Assembly (NCBI GenBank): GCA_017744715.1
Contig: JAGIAT010000008.1
Span: forward strand, 230,886-294,885
Reading direction: 5' to 3'
From: Niabella sp.
Lineage (GTDB): Bacteria; Bacteroidota; Bacteroidia; Chitinophagales; Chitinophagaceae
DNA length: 64,000 nucleotides
Below the pieces are notes generated by a model, which worked only from the letters and a program-made list of their open reading frames with translations, made no database searches and was not told where the DNA came from. The stretch's first letter is position 1, and each line of letters begins with the position of its first letter. Of the stretch, positions 35,982 to 45,514 are shown one piece after another. A program made the position numbers and the translations under genes.

Positions 35982-36452
35982 TCAGGAAAGAAGTGATTGT
36001 CTTAGTAAGAATTCCATTTGTTTATTGTTCTCTTCCAGTTCTTCGGTGAGCTTTTTGTTGGCACGGGTCAGGGCATACAACTCCAGGCCTTCGCGGATGG
36101 TTTTTCTTAAAACGGCCTCCTCCCAGGGTTTCTGTATATATTTGAAAACCCGGCCTTTATTGATGGCATCCACCACGGCATCAATATCGGCATAACCGGT
36201 AAGCAACATGCGAACAGCATCCGGATAGTCTTTTATAATGGATTCGAGGAACTCAATACCGGTGGTTTCCGGCATCCGCTGATCGGTAACGATCAGATGG
36301 ATCTCCTGTTCCTTCAAAATCCGTAAGGCTTCGTCTACTGTTTGTGCAGTGAAGACGGAAAAATCTCGCCTGAAACATGCTTTAAACGAGTTCAGGTTAT
36401 GCAATTCGTCATCAACATACAAAACGTTTGAATACTGAAGACTTTGTTCCAT
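35982..36452 (-). CDS. Single-domain response regulator
   Basis: 156 residues: a receiver domain (about 8-125) with acidic pocket VDDE, phospho-acceptor Asp57 in IVTDQRMP, Thr in LLTGYAD and Lys in YIQKPWE, then a short coiled-coil tail (LTRANKKLTEELEENNKQ). There is no DNA-binding or enzymatic output domain. The receiver resembles that of the kinase hybrid at 40506 (both have LYVDDE..NLNSFKA and TDQRMPE / SDQRMPE). It is divergent from the ThiF-GNAT-kinase operon, 77 bases away, so it is probably a phosphorylation partner of that system. Confidence 0.9.
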   Translation of the reverse strand: MEQSLQYSNVLYVDDELHNLNSFKACFRRDFSVFTAQTVDEALRILKEQEIHLIVTDQRMPETTGIEFLESIIKDYPDAVRMLLTGYADIDAVVDAINKGRVFKYIQKPWEEAVLRKTIREGLELYALTRANKKLTEELEENNKQMEFLLRQSLLS

Positions 36453-36529
36453 AATTTCTTTGGAATTAATATTTGTGTAAGTTTGTGTTTATGTTTATAT
36501 GTGTATAACTTCAAAATTACTTAATATTT

Positions 36530-37651
36530 ATGGAAAAAAACGCAACGGCTAGAGAATCAGCCTTGTTGCAGGTATTATCGGATCCCGGTAAAACCTACAG
36601 ACCCCTGTTTTTCAGGATATATGACCAAGAGGACCAAAAATTGTTCCACCAACTGCAGCAAACCGTAAAAGACCTGGAGGTGCATGATCAGATTCTAAGT
36701 CAGCTTCATGAATATGTAAAGATTTGTTACCTTACGAAGTTAAACACGGGAGCGGATCCCGCGCCTTTTATAGCGGAAGTTCTGGGAACACACGCGCCGG
36801 AAACATATGGGGTATGGGTGTACTACCCCTGGTCGAAGAAACTGGTGCACCTGCTGGATGAAGAAGCCTTTGTGGCATTACGAACCAGCAGGAATACGTA
36901 CAAGATCACGCCGGAGGAGCGGGAGGTGTTGCGGTCGAAAAAAATCGGGGTGATCGGGTTGTCTGTAGGACAGGCCATTGCCCAGACGCTTGCGATGGAG
37001 CGGGTATGTGGTGCCCTGCACCTGGCAGATTTTGATTCCATAGAATTAAGTAATATGAACCGGCTGAACGTTGGCGTACAGGATATAGGGTTAAACAAGG
37101 CTATTTTAGCCGCACGGAAAATAGCCGAACTGGATCCCTTTCTGGATGTATTATGTTTCACCGAAGGCATTACGGAGGATAACCTGGATGCGTTTTTCCT
37201 GGAGAATGGCAAAATTGATGTGCTTGTAGAGGAGTGCGACGGTATTGATGTGAAAATTTCCAGCCGTTTAAAAGCGCGCTCCCTGGGAATTCCGGTGGTA
37301 ATGGATACCAACGACCGGGGCATGCTTGATGTAGAACGGTTTGACCTGGAGCCTGAGCGGCCTATATTTCATGGCAGTATAGATGAAGGAATGGATACCG
37401 CGAAACTGAAGGGACTGACAAATGAAGAAAAAATTGTTATTCTGGGCAAGATATTTGATCTTTCAAAAATTTCCGACAGGATGAAGATGTCACTTGGTGA
37501 AATGCGCAAATCGATCAATGCTTGGCCACAACTCGCGTCCTCCGTAGCCCTGGGCGGAGCCATGGTAACGGATACCTGCAGAAGGATTTTACTATCGGAG
37601 ATCCACAATTCCGGACGGTATTATATCGATTTTAATGATTTAATAAAATAA
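36530..37651 (+). CDS. ThiF/E1-like adenylating enzyme
   Basis: 373 residues, cytosolic. The first 130 residues are helical and unrecognised. From about 140 a Rossmann-type E1 domain follows: KIGVIGLSVGQAIAQTLA (variant GxGxxG), ADFDSIELSNMNRLN (adenylate-binding Asp and the Arg of the NRQ-type motif), and VLVEECDGIDVKISSR, aligned with the DCTDN box of ThiF/MoeB. I see no CxxC zinc pair, unlike MoeB. It resembles the ThiF part of Rv1355c-type proteins. E1-like enzymes adenylate a C-terminal glycine or a small acid; the partner here is unknown. It opens an operon with a GNAT-like gene and two sensor proteins. Confidence 0.85.
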   Translation: MEKNATARESALLQVLSDPGKTYRPLFFRIYDQEDQKLFHQLQQTVKDLEVHDQILSQLHEYVKICYLTKLNTGADPAPFIAEVLGTHAPETYGVWVYYPWSKKLVHLLDEEAFVALRTSRNTYKITPEEREVLRSKKIGVIGLSVGQAIAQTLAMERVCGALHLADFDSIELSNMNRLNVGVQDIGLNKAILAARKIAELDPFLDVLCFTEGITEDNLDAFFLENGKIDVLVEECDGIDVKISSRLKARSLGIPVVMDTNDRGMLDVERFDLEPERPIFHGSIDEGMDTAKLKGLTNEEKIVILGKIFDLSKISDRMKMSLGEMRKSINAWPQLASSVALGGAMVTDTCRRILLSEIHNSGRYYIDFNDLIK

Positions 37652-37661
37652 GATCTGACCA

Positions 37662-38348
37662 TTGGAAATTGTAATAAGAGCATTCAGAGCTACTACAGAC
37701 TCCGTTACGTGTTTGAATTTTATCGAAGGTCATCGTCGGCTGCTTGAGTTACATTTTGGTATTGTTGCAATTACATCAAGTAATCAGGACTGGATGTACC
37801 ATGACAATACTTTTGTAATCGTTGCTGAAGATAAAGAACGAACCAAGGTTTACGGAGGAGCGCGGGTGCAAATGGCAGACGGAAAACTACAATTGCCTAT
37901 AGAAACGGCGATCAGTAAATATGATCCGTCGATACATGCCATGGCCCGGCAACCCGGTGTATCGGAGATCTGTGGTTTATGGAATTCGACGGAGGTGGTC
38001 GGATGGGGCATCGGCAGCTTTTTCATGAGCCGCGCCGGGGTAGCAGTTGCCTGTATGCTGAAATCTACAAAAGTGCTGTTTTTGGCGGCGCCCATTACCG
38101 TGCGTATGGGCAAAAGAATGGGCGCGGAAATCGAAACATCATTGGGAAATAAAGGGAATTTCTTTTACCCGAAAGATGACTTTATTGCCACGGCAATGGC
38201 CATTAATGACTGCCCGGTACTTTCAAAAGCCGATGAAAACGAACGGAAAAGGATCTATAACATACTGGAGCATCCGGTGCAGCAAACGCCGGAAGACGGC
38301 CCCAAAGGGCAATTGATGATCGACTATCAACTGGACATAACCGGCTAA
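37662..38348 (+). CDS. GNAT/autoinducer-synthase-like protein
   Basis: 228 residues starting at a TTG 10 bases after the ThiF-like gene; no closer ATG exists. The pattern of strands and helices fits a GNAT acyltransferase: FVIVAEDKERTKVYGGARVQ (strand, charged turn, strand), ISEICGLWNS-type strand (VSEICGLWNS), a helix MSRAGVAVACMLKSTKV, strand VLFLAAPITVRMGKRMG. Overall it recalls N-acyl amino acid or homoserine lactone synthases (FeeM/LuxI-like), but no strict signature is present. Adjacent placement to an E1-like protein suggests that the two act on the same acid or peptide. Assignment to GNAT is moderate. Confidence 0.6.
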   Translation: MEIVIRAFRATTDSVTCLNFIEGHRRLLELHFGIVAITSSNQDWMYHDNTFVIVAEDKERTKVYGGARVQMADGKLQLPIETAISKYDPSIHAMARQPGVSEICGLWNSTEVVGWGIGSFFMSRAGVAVACMLKSTKVLFLAAPITVRMGKRMGAEIETSLGNKGNFFYPKDDFIATAMAINDCPVLSKADENERKRIYNILEHPVQQTPEDGPKGQLMIDYQLDITG

Positions 38349-38352
38349 TAGC

Positions 38353-40491
38353 ATGCATAAGCTGATAACCATACTTTTTTTATCTTTTTTTATTATACGC
38401 GCGCAGGGGCAGCAGGTAACCAGTGTTGATGACAAAAAAAAAACATACCTGGTTACCCATACACAAATTGAGTACCTGGAGGATCAGAAAGGCCAGTATC
38501 GCTTTCCATCCGTTACCCAAATGCCTTTTCAGGCGTATAAAGGCCAGGTGCCAAATTTCTTTATCAGCCACTCCGTATTCTGGTTGCGGATCAGGATACG
38601 GAACAATACCGATCTTCCCCGTTTATTGATTTCGCTGAGCCATCCTACTCTGGATGAGGTGGTGTTTTATGCCCTGAAAAGTGATGGAACATTGATCGAT
38701 TCGGTTATGATGTCTGAAAAACAACCGTTCAGCAGCCGGGTCAATAAGAATCAGAACTACCTGTTTAATCTTACAATGGATAAGGGCAGTGAGCAGATCG
38801 TTTATATCAAACTCTACGCATCTGAACAGATACTGGTTCCCATAGAAGTAGGAACCATAAAATCGATACAGGAGGGGCTTGCCTTAAAAGATCTTGTTTT
38901 TGGCCTGTACACCGGGTTGATTTTGGCCATGTTCCTGTATAACTTTTTCCTGCTGTTTTCAACCAACGATAAAAGTTATTTTTACTACATCCTCTATGTT
39001 CTTTTAGTAGGGCTGAGCCAGGGCATGCTCCAGGGGTATTCCTTCCGGTTTTTGTGGCCCGGCGTTCCCGGTATTAACGATTATGCAAATGTGCTGGTAC
39101 CGTTCTTCAATGGTATTGCCGCGGCCGAATTTATCCGGCATTTTCTGAATCTCAAACAGCTGTCGGTAAAACTGAACCGGCGCATGCTGATCATAGAACT
39201 GGCTTATTGCGTAGCTTTTGTACTCTGTATCCTCAAGTTCCGGCAGGAAGCCCAGGTAGTGGTGCAGTTTGTTGCGGCGGCAGGATCGGCCTATGTGCTG
39301 GTGATGCTGAGCAACCTGAGTTACCGGAAAATAAGGGAAGCAAAATTCCTGTTGCTGGCATGGACGGTTTTTTTATGCAGCGTTATTATTTTCGTATTAA
39401 GGAACGCCGGGTTGCTGCCCTATAATGACCTTACCTACTATGCGCTGCAGATCGGGTCGGCAGCGGAGGCCATATTGCTTTCCCTGGCCCTGGCAGATAA
39501 GATCAATACCTACCGCCGCGAAGAGGAACTGGCCCGCAAGGAAGCATTAAGGGTTTCCATGGAAAATGAGCAGTTGATAAAAGAACAGAACATCGTTCTC
39601 GAAAAAGAAGTAAGGATCCGCACAGAAGAGTTGCAGCACACCAACGAAGAGCTGAAGGCCGCAATGATCCAGATACAGCATACACAGGCCAAACTGGTAG
39701 AAAATGAGAAAATGGCTTCACTCGGTCAGCTCACTGCAGGAATAGCTCATGAGATCAATAATCCCATAAATTTTGTAACTTCAAATATCCGTCCGCTGGA
39801 AGCAGATGTAATGGACCTGCAAAAAGTGATCCGCCGGTACGAAACGCTGGATCTTACCAAAGAGGTGCCGCCGCAACTGCTCGATATTGAAAAGTATAAA
39901 AAGGAAATCGACCTCGAATATGTGTATGAAGAGATCGCCATCCTGCTCTCCGGAATAAAAGAAGGCGCAAGCCGCACTTCAGAGATTGTAAAGGGACTGA
40001 AAAGTTTTGCCAGGGTAGATGAAGCCAACTGGAAACGCGTGGATATTAACGAAGGCATCGATTCCACCCTGTTGCTGGTAAAGAATAGTTTTCCCCAGAA
40101 CCTTCAGCTGATAAAAGAACTGGGTGCCATACCCAGGATAGAATGCGAACCCGGAAAGATCAACCAGGTGATTATGAATATTGTTACCAATGCGGTTCAG
40201 GCGATCCAGGAGCGCATACAGGAAGACGGGAAACAGGGTGTGTTAACGATAAAAACCTGGGAGGAGGATCAGATGGTGAAAGTGAGCATCGGTGATAACG
40301 GAAAGGGGATGACGGAGGACGTAAAAAACAAAATATTTGATCCTTTTTTTACTACAAAAGATGTTGGTGCAGGAACCGGGCTCGGACTGGCGATTGTTCA
40401 GGGTATTGTAGAACGGCATAATGGCACGATTCAGGTATTTACAGAAAGCGGAAGAGGCACTACTTTTGTAATTAGTTTACCCGTTCGTTAA
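38353..40491 (+). CDS. 7TMR-DISM sensor histidine kinase
   Basis: 712 residues: signal peptide (1-20), a periplasmic 7TMR-DISM extracellular domain (about 25-170, with SHSVFWLRIRIRNN and LLISLSHP), seven membrane helices (about 180-385), a coiled coil (390-455), then the kinase core. The H-box is GIAHEINNP with His466, the N-box is IMNIVTNAVQAI, and the G-boxes are DNGKGM and GTGLGLAIV. DISM extracellular domains usually bind small ligands, often carbohydrates. It has no receiver, so phosphate must pass to separate receivers, available next door at 40506 and across the divergent promoter at 35982. It starts 4 bases after the GNAT-like gene. Confidence 0.94.
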   Translation: MHKLITILFLSFFIIRAQGQQVTSVDDKKKTYLVTHTQIEYLEDQKGQYRFPSVTQMPFQAYKGQVPNFFISHSVFWLRIRIRNNTDLPRLLISLSHPTLDEVVFYALKSDGTLIDSVMMSEKQPFSSRVNKNQNYLFNLTMDKGSEQIVYIKLYASEQILVPIEVGTIKSIQEGLALKDLVFGLYTGLILAMFLYNFFLLFSTNDKSYFYYILYVLLVGLSQGMLQGYSFRFLWPGVPGINDYANVLVPFFNGIAAAEFIRHFLNLKQLSVKLNRRMLIIELAYCVAFVLCILKFRQEAQVVVQFVAAAGSAYVLVMLSNLSYRKIREAKFLLLAWTVFLCSVIIFVLRNAGLLPYNDLTYYALQIGSAAEAILLSLALADKINTYRREEELARKEALRVSMENEQLIKEQNIVLEKEVRIRTEELQHTNEELKAAMIQIQHTQAKLVENEKMASLGQLTAGIAHEINNPINFVTSNIRPLEADVMDLQKVIRRYETLDLTKEVPPQLLDIEKYKKEIDLEYVYEEIAILLSGIKEGASRTSEIVKGLKSFARVDEANWKRVDINEGIDSTLLLVKNSFPQNLQLIKELGAIPRIECEPGKINQVIMNIVTNAVQAIQERIQEDGKQGVLTIKTWEEDQMVKVSIGDNGKGMTEDVKNKIFDPFFTTKDVGAGTGLGLAIVQGIVERHNGTIQVFTESGRGTTFVISLPVR

Positions 40492-40505
40492 AATACAGAT
40501 CTTAC

Positions 40506-41600
40506 ATGGCACCCGAAATTAACGTACTCTATGTAGATGATGAGCAGCAGAATCTCAACTCCTTTAAAGCCTCTTTCCGTACGCGGTACAAGGTCTTTAC
40601 GGCGGTATCTGTACCCCTGGCGCTGGAAATCCTGGAGCGGGAAGAGATTCATGTGCTGATATCCGATCAGCGGATGCCGGAGATCTCCGGGGTTGAATTT
40701 TTTAAGATTACAAAAGAACGGTTCCCGCATATTCCAAGGGTATTATTAACAGGCTATACCGATATTGAAGTACTGGCTGAAGCGGTTAACCAGGGCGATA
40801 TTTACCGGTATATAACCAAGCCCTGGAACGAACTGGAGTTACATAACAGCGTACTGAACGCCTATGATCATTATAAAGCAAACCGGGATCTTCAGGAAAA
40901 GATAACCGAATTGCAGAAAGCCAACGACGGGCTGAACCGGTTTGTATACAGCCTTTCACACGAGTTACGGGCGCCCATTGCTTCGGCAACCGGCATCCTG
41001 GACCTGGTAAAGATGGAGGGGCGGATTGAAGACTCGGGCGGTTACTGGAGGCTGATGGATGCCTGTATTCAGAAGCTGGATTATTATGTGTCGCAAACCG
41101 TTCAGTTCTATAAAACCGCCCGCTTTAAAGCGGTGCAGGAAGAAATTCATTTCGAAACACTGGTGCACTCGCTCATTGACCTGTACCGTACATCCAACGG
41201 TACCAGGGACATCACCTTTGATATCGGAGTGGATGAGCAGCAGGCGTTTTACGGAGATCTGTTTCGCGTGGAAATCGTGATCGCCAACCTGCTTTCCAAT
41301 GCCATAAAATGCCAGCGGCCTGAAGAACCGGATAAAAAAGTAGCCATCCGCATCACTACCACCGGGGAAGAAGCCCGTATTCTTATTACGGATAACGGTA
41401 TCGGTATGGAAGCCGAAGAGGCCACAAAGATCTTCGATCCCTTCTTTAAAGGCGCGCAGCCCGGAAGTTTGGGCCTGGGACTTTTTATTCTGAGAGAGGC
41501 ACTGGAAAAACAGAACGGAACGGTTGCCGTTACATCAGAAAAAGGGAAGGGTAGTACCTTTGAAGTCCATATCCCCAATAACCCGGAGCAAAAAGATTAA
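40506..41600 (+). CDS. Receiver-histidine kinase hybrid (REC-HK)
   Basis: 364 residues, soluble. An N-terminal receiver (about 7-125) has VDDE, Asp54 in ISDQRMPE, LLTGYTD and YITKPW; a short linker leads to a HisKA domain with His152 in LSHELRAP and a HATPase domain (N-box IVIANLLSNAIK, DNGIGM, LGLGLFILREAL). Receiver-first kinases typically take phosphate from an upstream kinase and pass a signal on. It begins 14 bases after the 7TMR-DISM kinase. Together with the divergent single receiver this could make a branched phosphorelay, but no DNA-binding output protein is present in the window. Confidence 0.93.
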   Translation: MAPEINVLYVDDEQQNLNSFKASFRTRYKVFTAVSVPLALEILEREEIHVLISDQRMPEISGVEFFKITKERFPHIPRVLLTGYTDIEVLAEAVNQGDIYRYITKPWNELELHNSVLNAYDHYKANRDLQEKITELQKANDGLNRFVYSLSHELRAPIASATGILDLVKMEGRIEDSGGYWRLMDACIQKLDYYVSQTVQFYKTARFKAVQEEIHFETLVHSLIDLYRTSNGTRDITFDIGVDEQQAFYGDLFRVEIVIANLLSNAIKCQRPEEPDKKVAIRITTTGEEARILITDNGIGMEAEEATKIFDPFFKGAQPGSLGLGLFILREALEKQNGTVAVTSEKGKGSTFEVHIPNNPEQKD

Positions 41601-41647
41601 AACGGCACCGAACGATAACCACGTCGCTTTTATTTAAAACAAATTTT

Positions 41648-43801
41648 ATGAAGCAGCACTTATTTGTATGTTGTATTTTTTTAATCCTAAGTTCCTGTAA
41701 TATGCCTGGCAAAGCCCCCGAAACAACCTCAGATACCGCAAACCCGTTGTTTGAGGAAAGTACCCTGCCGTACCACACCATCCCGTTTGATAAAATAAAA
41801 GAAAGTGATTTTGAGCCGGCCTTTGAAAAAGGCATGAAGGAAGAAATGGAGGCGGTGGACAGCATTGCACAGAACCCGGCGGCTCCAACTTTTGAAAATA
41901 CGCTGGTTGCCCTGGAAAAAACGGGGCGGCTGCTGGACAGGGTGAACAGTGCCTTCAATGCGCTCACGAGTGCCAATACCAATGATCATCTTCAGAAGAT
42001 CCAGGAAGCGATGGCACCCCGCCTCTCTGCGCACGGCGATTCTATTTATATGAATACCCGGCTGTATGAACGAATAGATACCATCTATAAAAAGCTGAAC
42101 CAGCTGCAGCTGGATCCGGAATCCAGGCGGCTTGTGGAATATTATCACCAGAAATTTGTAATGAACGGGGCGGCACTTCCGGATTCGGCCAAGGCGCATC
42201 TGAAAAAATTAAATGAAGAAGAAGCCACACTAAGCACCAAGTTCAGCAACCAGTTGCTGGCCGCTGCTAAAGCGGGTGCGCTGATCGTAAAAAGTCCCCA
42301 GGAACTGGCCGGATTATCCGATGCCGAGATACAGGCGGCAGGAGAAGCCGCAAAAAAAGCGAATCATGAAGGGAATTACCTGCTTGCGCTGATCAATACC
42401 ACACAGCAGCCTGCCTTGCAATCGCTCAGTAACCGGGAAACACGCAAAAATCTTTTTGAAGCTTCCTGGACAAGGGCAGAACGGGGCGACTCGAACGACA
42501 CGCGTAAAAACATATTGCGCATTGCCGCCATCCGCCAGGAAAAAGCGCGGATACTGGGTTTTGCTGATTATGCCACCTGGAAGCTGCAGGACCAGATGGC
42601 AAAAACACCCCAGGCGGTGAATGCATTTTTGGGGAAACTGGTGCCGGCGGCGCTGGCCAAAGCAGCGGCAGAGGCGGTGGATATCAAGGCCATGAAGCAG
42701 CGGGAAAAAGACAGTTCCGGGCTGGAGCCTTACGACTGGGATTTTTATGCAGAAAAGGTACGCAAAGAAAAATATGACCTGGATGAATCTGTTATTAAGC
42801 CTTATTTTGTACTGGACAGCGTGTTAAAGAACGGCGTATTTTATGCAGCTACCCAATTATATGGCATTACATTTAAAGAGCGTACAGACCTGCCCGTATA
42901 CCAGGAAGATGTAAAGGTATACGAAGTATTTGACCAGGACGGATCGCCCATGGCCCTGTTTTATTGTGATTATTTCAAGCGGGATAATAAAAACGGCGGT
43001 GCCTGGATGGATAATTTTGTAACACAGTCGAAGCTGCTCAATACCCGGCCGGTGATCGTAAACGTATGCAATTTTGCCAAACCGGTAAAAGGACAGCCGG
43101 CCTTGCTGAGTTTTGATGATGTAACCACCATGTTTCACGAATTTGGCCATGCCCTGCATGGGCTGTTCGCCAATCAAACCTATCCGTCTTTATCCGGCAC
43201 CAGTGTTGCCCGCGACTTTGTAGAAATGCCGTCGCAGTTCAATGAGCACTGGGCGCTGGATTCAGCCGTGTTGAAGCATTATGCCCGGAACTATAAAACA
43301 GGTGAAACCATTCCGCAGGCATTGGTTGATAAGATAAGGAATGCGGCAACGTTTAACCAGGGGTATGCGATGACCGAATTGCTGGCAGCGGCAAAGCTCG
43401 ACATGCAATGGCACCTGCTTGCGGCCTCGGATAGCGCCGTTACGGATGTGGATGCCTTTGAACGGGCGGCACTTCAAAAGAACGGCCTCCTCATCGCTTA
43501 TATTCCGCCACGGTACCGCTCTTCTTATTTTTTACATATCTGGGCCAACGGTTATTCCGCAGGCTACTATGCCTATAGCTGGGCAGAGATGCTGGATCAT
43601 GATGCATATGCCTGGTTTATGGAAAACGGAGGGCTCAAACGGGAGAACGGACAACGGTTCCGGGACATGGTTCTTTCCAAGGGAAATTCGGAAGATTTGG
43701 CTGCGATGTATAAAACATTCCGGGGAAAGGAACCCGGTATTACGCCCTTGCTGGAAAACCGGGGACTGATCCCCGCGGCCCCGGTGGGGAATGTAAAATA
43801 A
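41648..43801 (+). CDS. dcp: M3-family peptidyl-dipeptidase, lipoprotein
   Basis: 717 residues with a lipoprotein signal (LILSSCNMPG, Cys17). The zinc motif is HEFGHALH (His497, Glu498, His501), followed by the M3 markers PSQFNEHW and YIPPRYRSSYFLHIW. The overall length and LPYHTIPFDKIKESDFEPAF opening fit Dcp-type dipeptidyl carboxypeptidases. It would trim peptides in the periplasm. It starts 47 bases after the kinase hybrid; the closeness may be incidental. Confidence 0.94.
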   Translation: MKQHLFVCCIFLILSSCNMPGKAPETTSDTANPLFEESTLPYHTIPFDKIKESDFEPAFEKGMKEEMEAVDSIAQNPAAPTFENTLVALEKTGRLLDRVNSAFNALTSANTNDHLQKIQEAMAPRLSAHGDSIYMNTRLYERIDTIYKKLNQLQLDPESRRLVEYYHQKFVMNGAALPDSAKAHLKKLNEEEATLSTKFSNQLLAAAKAGALIVKSPQELAGLSDAEIQAAGEAAKKANHEGNYLLALINTTQQPALQSLSNRETRKNLFEASWTRAERGDSNDTRKNILRIAAIRQEKARILGFADYATWKLQDQMAKTPQAVNAFLGKLVPAALAKAAAEAVDIKAMKQREKDSSGLEPYDWDFYAEKVRKEKYDLDESVIKPYFVLDSVLKNGVFYAATQLYGITFKERTDLPVYQEDVKVYEVFDQDGSPMALFYCDYFKRDNKNGGAWMDNFVTQSKLLNTRPVIVNVCNFAKPVKGQPALLSFDDVTTMFHEFGHALHGLFANQTYPSLSGTSVARDFVEMPSQFNEHWALDSAVLKHYARNYKTGETIPQALVDKIRNAATFNQGYAMTELLAAAKLDMQWHLLAASDSAVTDVDAFERAALQKNGLLIAYIPPRYRSSYFLHIWANGYSAGYYAYSWAEMLDHDAYAWFMENGGLKRENGQRFRDMVLSKGNSEDLAAMYKTFRGKEPGITPLLENRGLIPAAPVGNVK

Positions 43802-43986
43802 GAAGCGTACAATCTTAAATGTAAAACGGGGGCGTTTCAGTAGGGAGCCCGGGTTTGCAGGAATGAAAAAAACGCACCCGGCTGCTGCATTTTAAGCCGG
43901 GCACGCTGAAGGTTACATTTTTAGTTGCTGCAGCGCTTTGGCCTGCTCCGTACCATAGCGCCTTCGTAGCGATCCTTAAAATCAAT

Positions 43987-43994
43987 TACCTTTG
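43987..43994 (+). promoter_or_regulatory. -7 promoter element for the acyl-CoA dehydrogenase gene
   Basis: TACCTTTG matches TAnnTTTG exactly and lies 20 bases before the ATG at 44015. No TTG at the expected -33 distance was found. Confidence 0.55.
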
Positions 43995-44014
43995 AGAATC
44001 ATCAAATTTCTGTT

Positions 44015-45199
44015 ATGTCTGTAAAAGCTGATTTGTTTCAAAGCCCGGATTATTTTGCAGTGGACGCGCTTTTTACCGAAGAGCACCGCATGATCCGTGA
44101 TGCGGTACGGGCCTATGTAAAAAAGGAAATTTCACCCATTATTGAAACCTGTGCGCAGGAGGCCGCTTTCCCGGAGCATATTGTAAAGCAGTTAGGTGCC
44201 CTGGGATGCTTTGGTCCAACCGTGCCGGTACAATATGGCGGCGGCGGGTTAGATTATATCAGCTATGGGCTGATGATGCAGGAACTGGAAAGAGGCGATA
44301 GCGGTGTACGCTCCACCGCATCGGTTCAGGGCTCACTGGTGATGTTCCCGATCCTGGCTTACGGCAGTGAAGAACAGAAAATGAAATACCTGCCGCGGCT
44401 GGCCAGCGGTGAATGGCTGGGCTGTTTTGGGCTTACAGAACCGGATCACGGCAGCGATCCTTCCAGCATGGTAACCCGTTATACGGAGGACGGGGACCAC
44501 ATCGTTCTCAACGGAGCCAAGATGTGGATCAGTAATGCTCCTTTTTCACAGGTGGCCGTGGTGTGGGCAAAAGACCCGTCGGGGGTGGTACATGGTGTAA
44601 TTGTAGAGCGGGGGATGGAAGGCTTTTCCACGCCAACCACTCATAATAAATGGAGCCTGAGGGCATCGGCTACAGGTGAACTGGTTTTCGACAATGTGCG
44701 GATCCCCAAAACAAATATCCTTCCCGGGGTAACTGGTATGAAAGGGCCATTGAGCTGTTTAAACAAGGCGCGGTACGGCATTGCATGGGGAGTAATTGGT
44801 GCGGCCATGGATTGTTATGATACGGCGCTGCGCTATGCAAAAGAGCGCATCCAGTTTGAAAAGCCCATTGCGGCATTCCAGTTGCAACAAAAAAAACTGG
44901 CGGAAATGATTACGGAAATCACCAAGGCGCAGCTGCTCAACTGGCGGCTGGGTGTACTGATGAATGAGGGTACCGCATCGCCCCAGCAGGTAAGCATGGC
45001 CAAGCGAAATTCCTGCGCCATTGCTACACAGATCTGCAGGGATGCCCGCCAGATCCTGGGAGGAATGGGCATTACCGGCGAATACCCCGTTATGCGGCAT
45101 ATGATGAACCTGGAAAGTGTGATCACGTATGAAGGCACACACGATATTCACTTACTGATTACCGGAATGGATATAACAGGCATCAATGCGTTTAAATAG
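44015..45199 (+). CDS. gcdH: Glutaryl-CoA dehydrogenase-like acyl-CoA dehydrogenase
   Basis: 394 residues. Acyl-CoA dehydrogenase fold with FAD/substrate motifs CFGLTEPDHGSDPSSM and WISNAPFS. The glutaryl-CoA-specific features are RSTASVQGSLVMFPI, close to the Arg-containing segment that binds the distal carboxylate, and the C-terminal catalytic Glu373 in VITYEGTHDIHLL. The enzyme oxidises and decarboxylates glutaryl-CoA to crotonyl-CoA in lysine and tryptophan breakdown. It appears to be a single-gene unit with its own promoter and degenerate repeat sequence downstream. Confidence 0.9.
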   Translation: MSVKADLFQSPDYFAVDALFTEEHRMIRDAVRAYVKKEISPIIETCAQEAAFPEHIVKQLGALGCFGPTVPVQYGGGGLDYISYGLMMQELERGDSGVRSTASVQGSLVMFPILAYGSEEQKMKYLPRLASGEWLGCFGLTEPDHGSDPSSMVTRYTEDGDHIVLNGAKMWISNAPFSQVAVVWAKDPSGVVHGVIVERGMEGFSTPTTHNKWSLRASATGELVFDNVRIPKTNILPGVTGMKGPLSCLNKARYGIAWGVIGAAMDCYDTALRYAKERIQFEKPIAAFQLQQKKLAEMITEITKAQLLNWRLGVLMNEGTASPQQVSMAKRNSCAIATQICRDARQILGGMGITGEYPVMRHMMNLESVITYEGTHDIHLLITGMDITGINAFK

Positions 45200-45213
45200 G
45201 AGGTTTCAGGTTC

Positions 45214-45423
45214 GTAGCAATCAGTTATCAGTTTTCAGTTATCAGTTTTCAGCGGGTCGCGTAAGGGCTTGATGTTTGTTCTTTGGATCATGTTTTTTGA
45301 GATTTGGATCTTTGGTTTTGTATTTTTCTCTTTAGAACTTATTTGTAGCAATCAGTTATCAGTTATCAGCGGGTCGCGTGAGGGCTTGATGTTTGCCCTT
45401 TGGATCATGTTTTTTGAGATTTT
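45214..45423. repeat. Direct duplication of an intergenic segment
   Basis: Copy 1 (45214-45306) and copy 2 (45345-45423) both run GTAGCAATCAGTTATCAG.., AGCGGGTCGCGT(A/G)AGGGCTTG, ATGTTTG.., CTTTGGATCATG and TTTTTTGAGATTT. Copy 1 has one more TTATCAGTTTTCAG word. A small open frame across both copies is a by-product and is not called. Confidence 0.8.
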
Positions 45424-45514
45424 GTTCTTTAGTGTTGGGAACATCATGACAAATGGGAAACGTATTTGTACCGGGTTTTAAATTTGGTCTTTAAAATTTA
45501 TTCCGGCATCACCA

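Noticed and set aside
43921..43980. Tail of a minus-strand gene (RRRYGTEQAKALQQLKM then stop)
   Set aside because: Only about 20 codons, no upstream continuation; probably chance or an unrecognisable remnant.
45269..45481. A 70-codon hydrophobic frame downstream of gcdH
   Set aside because: It spans a duplicated non-coding block and shows the duplicated words twice.
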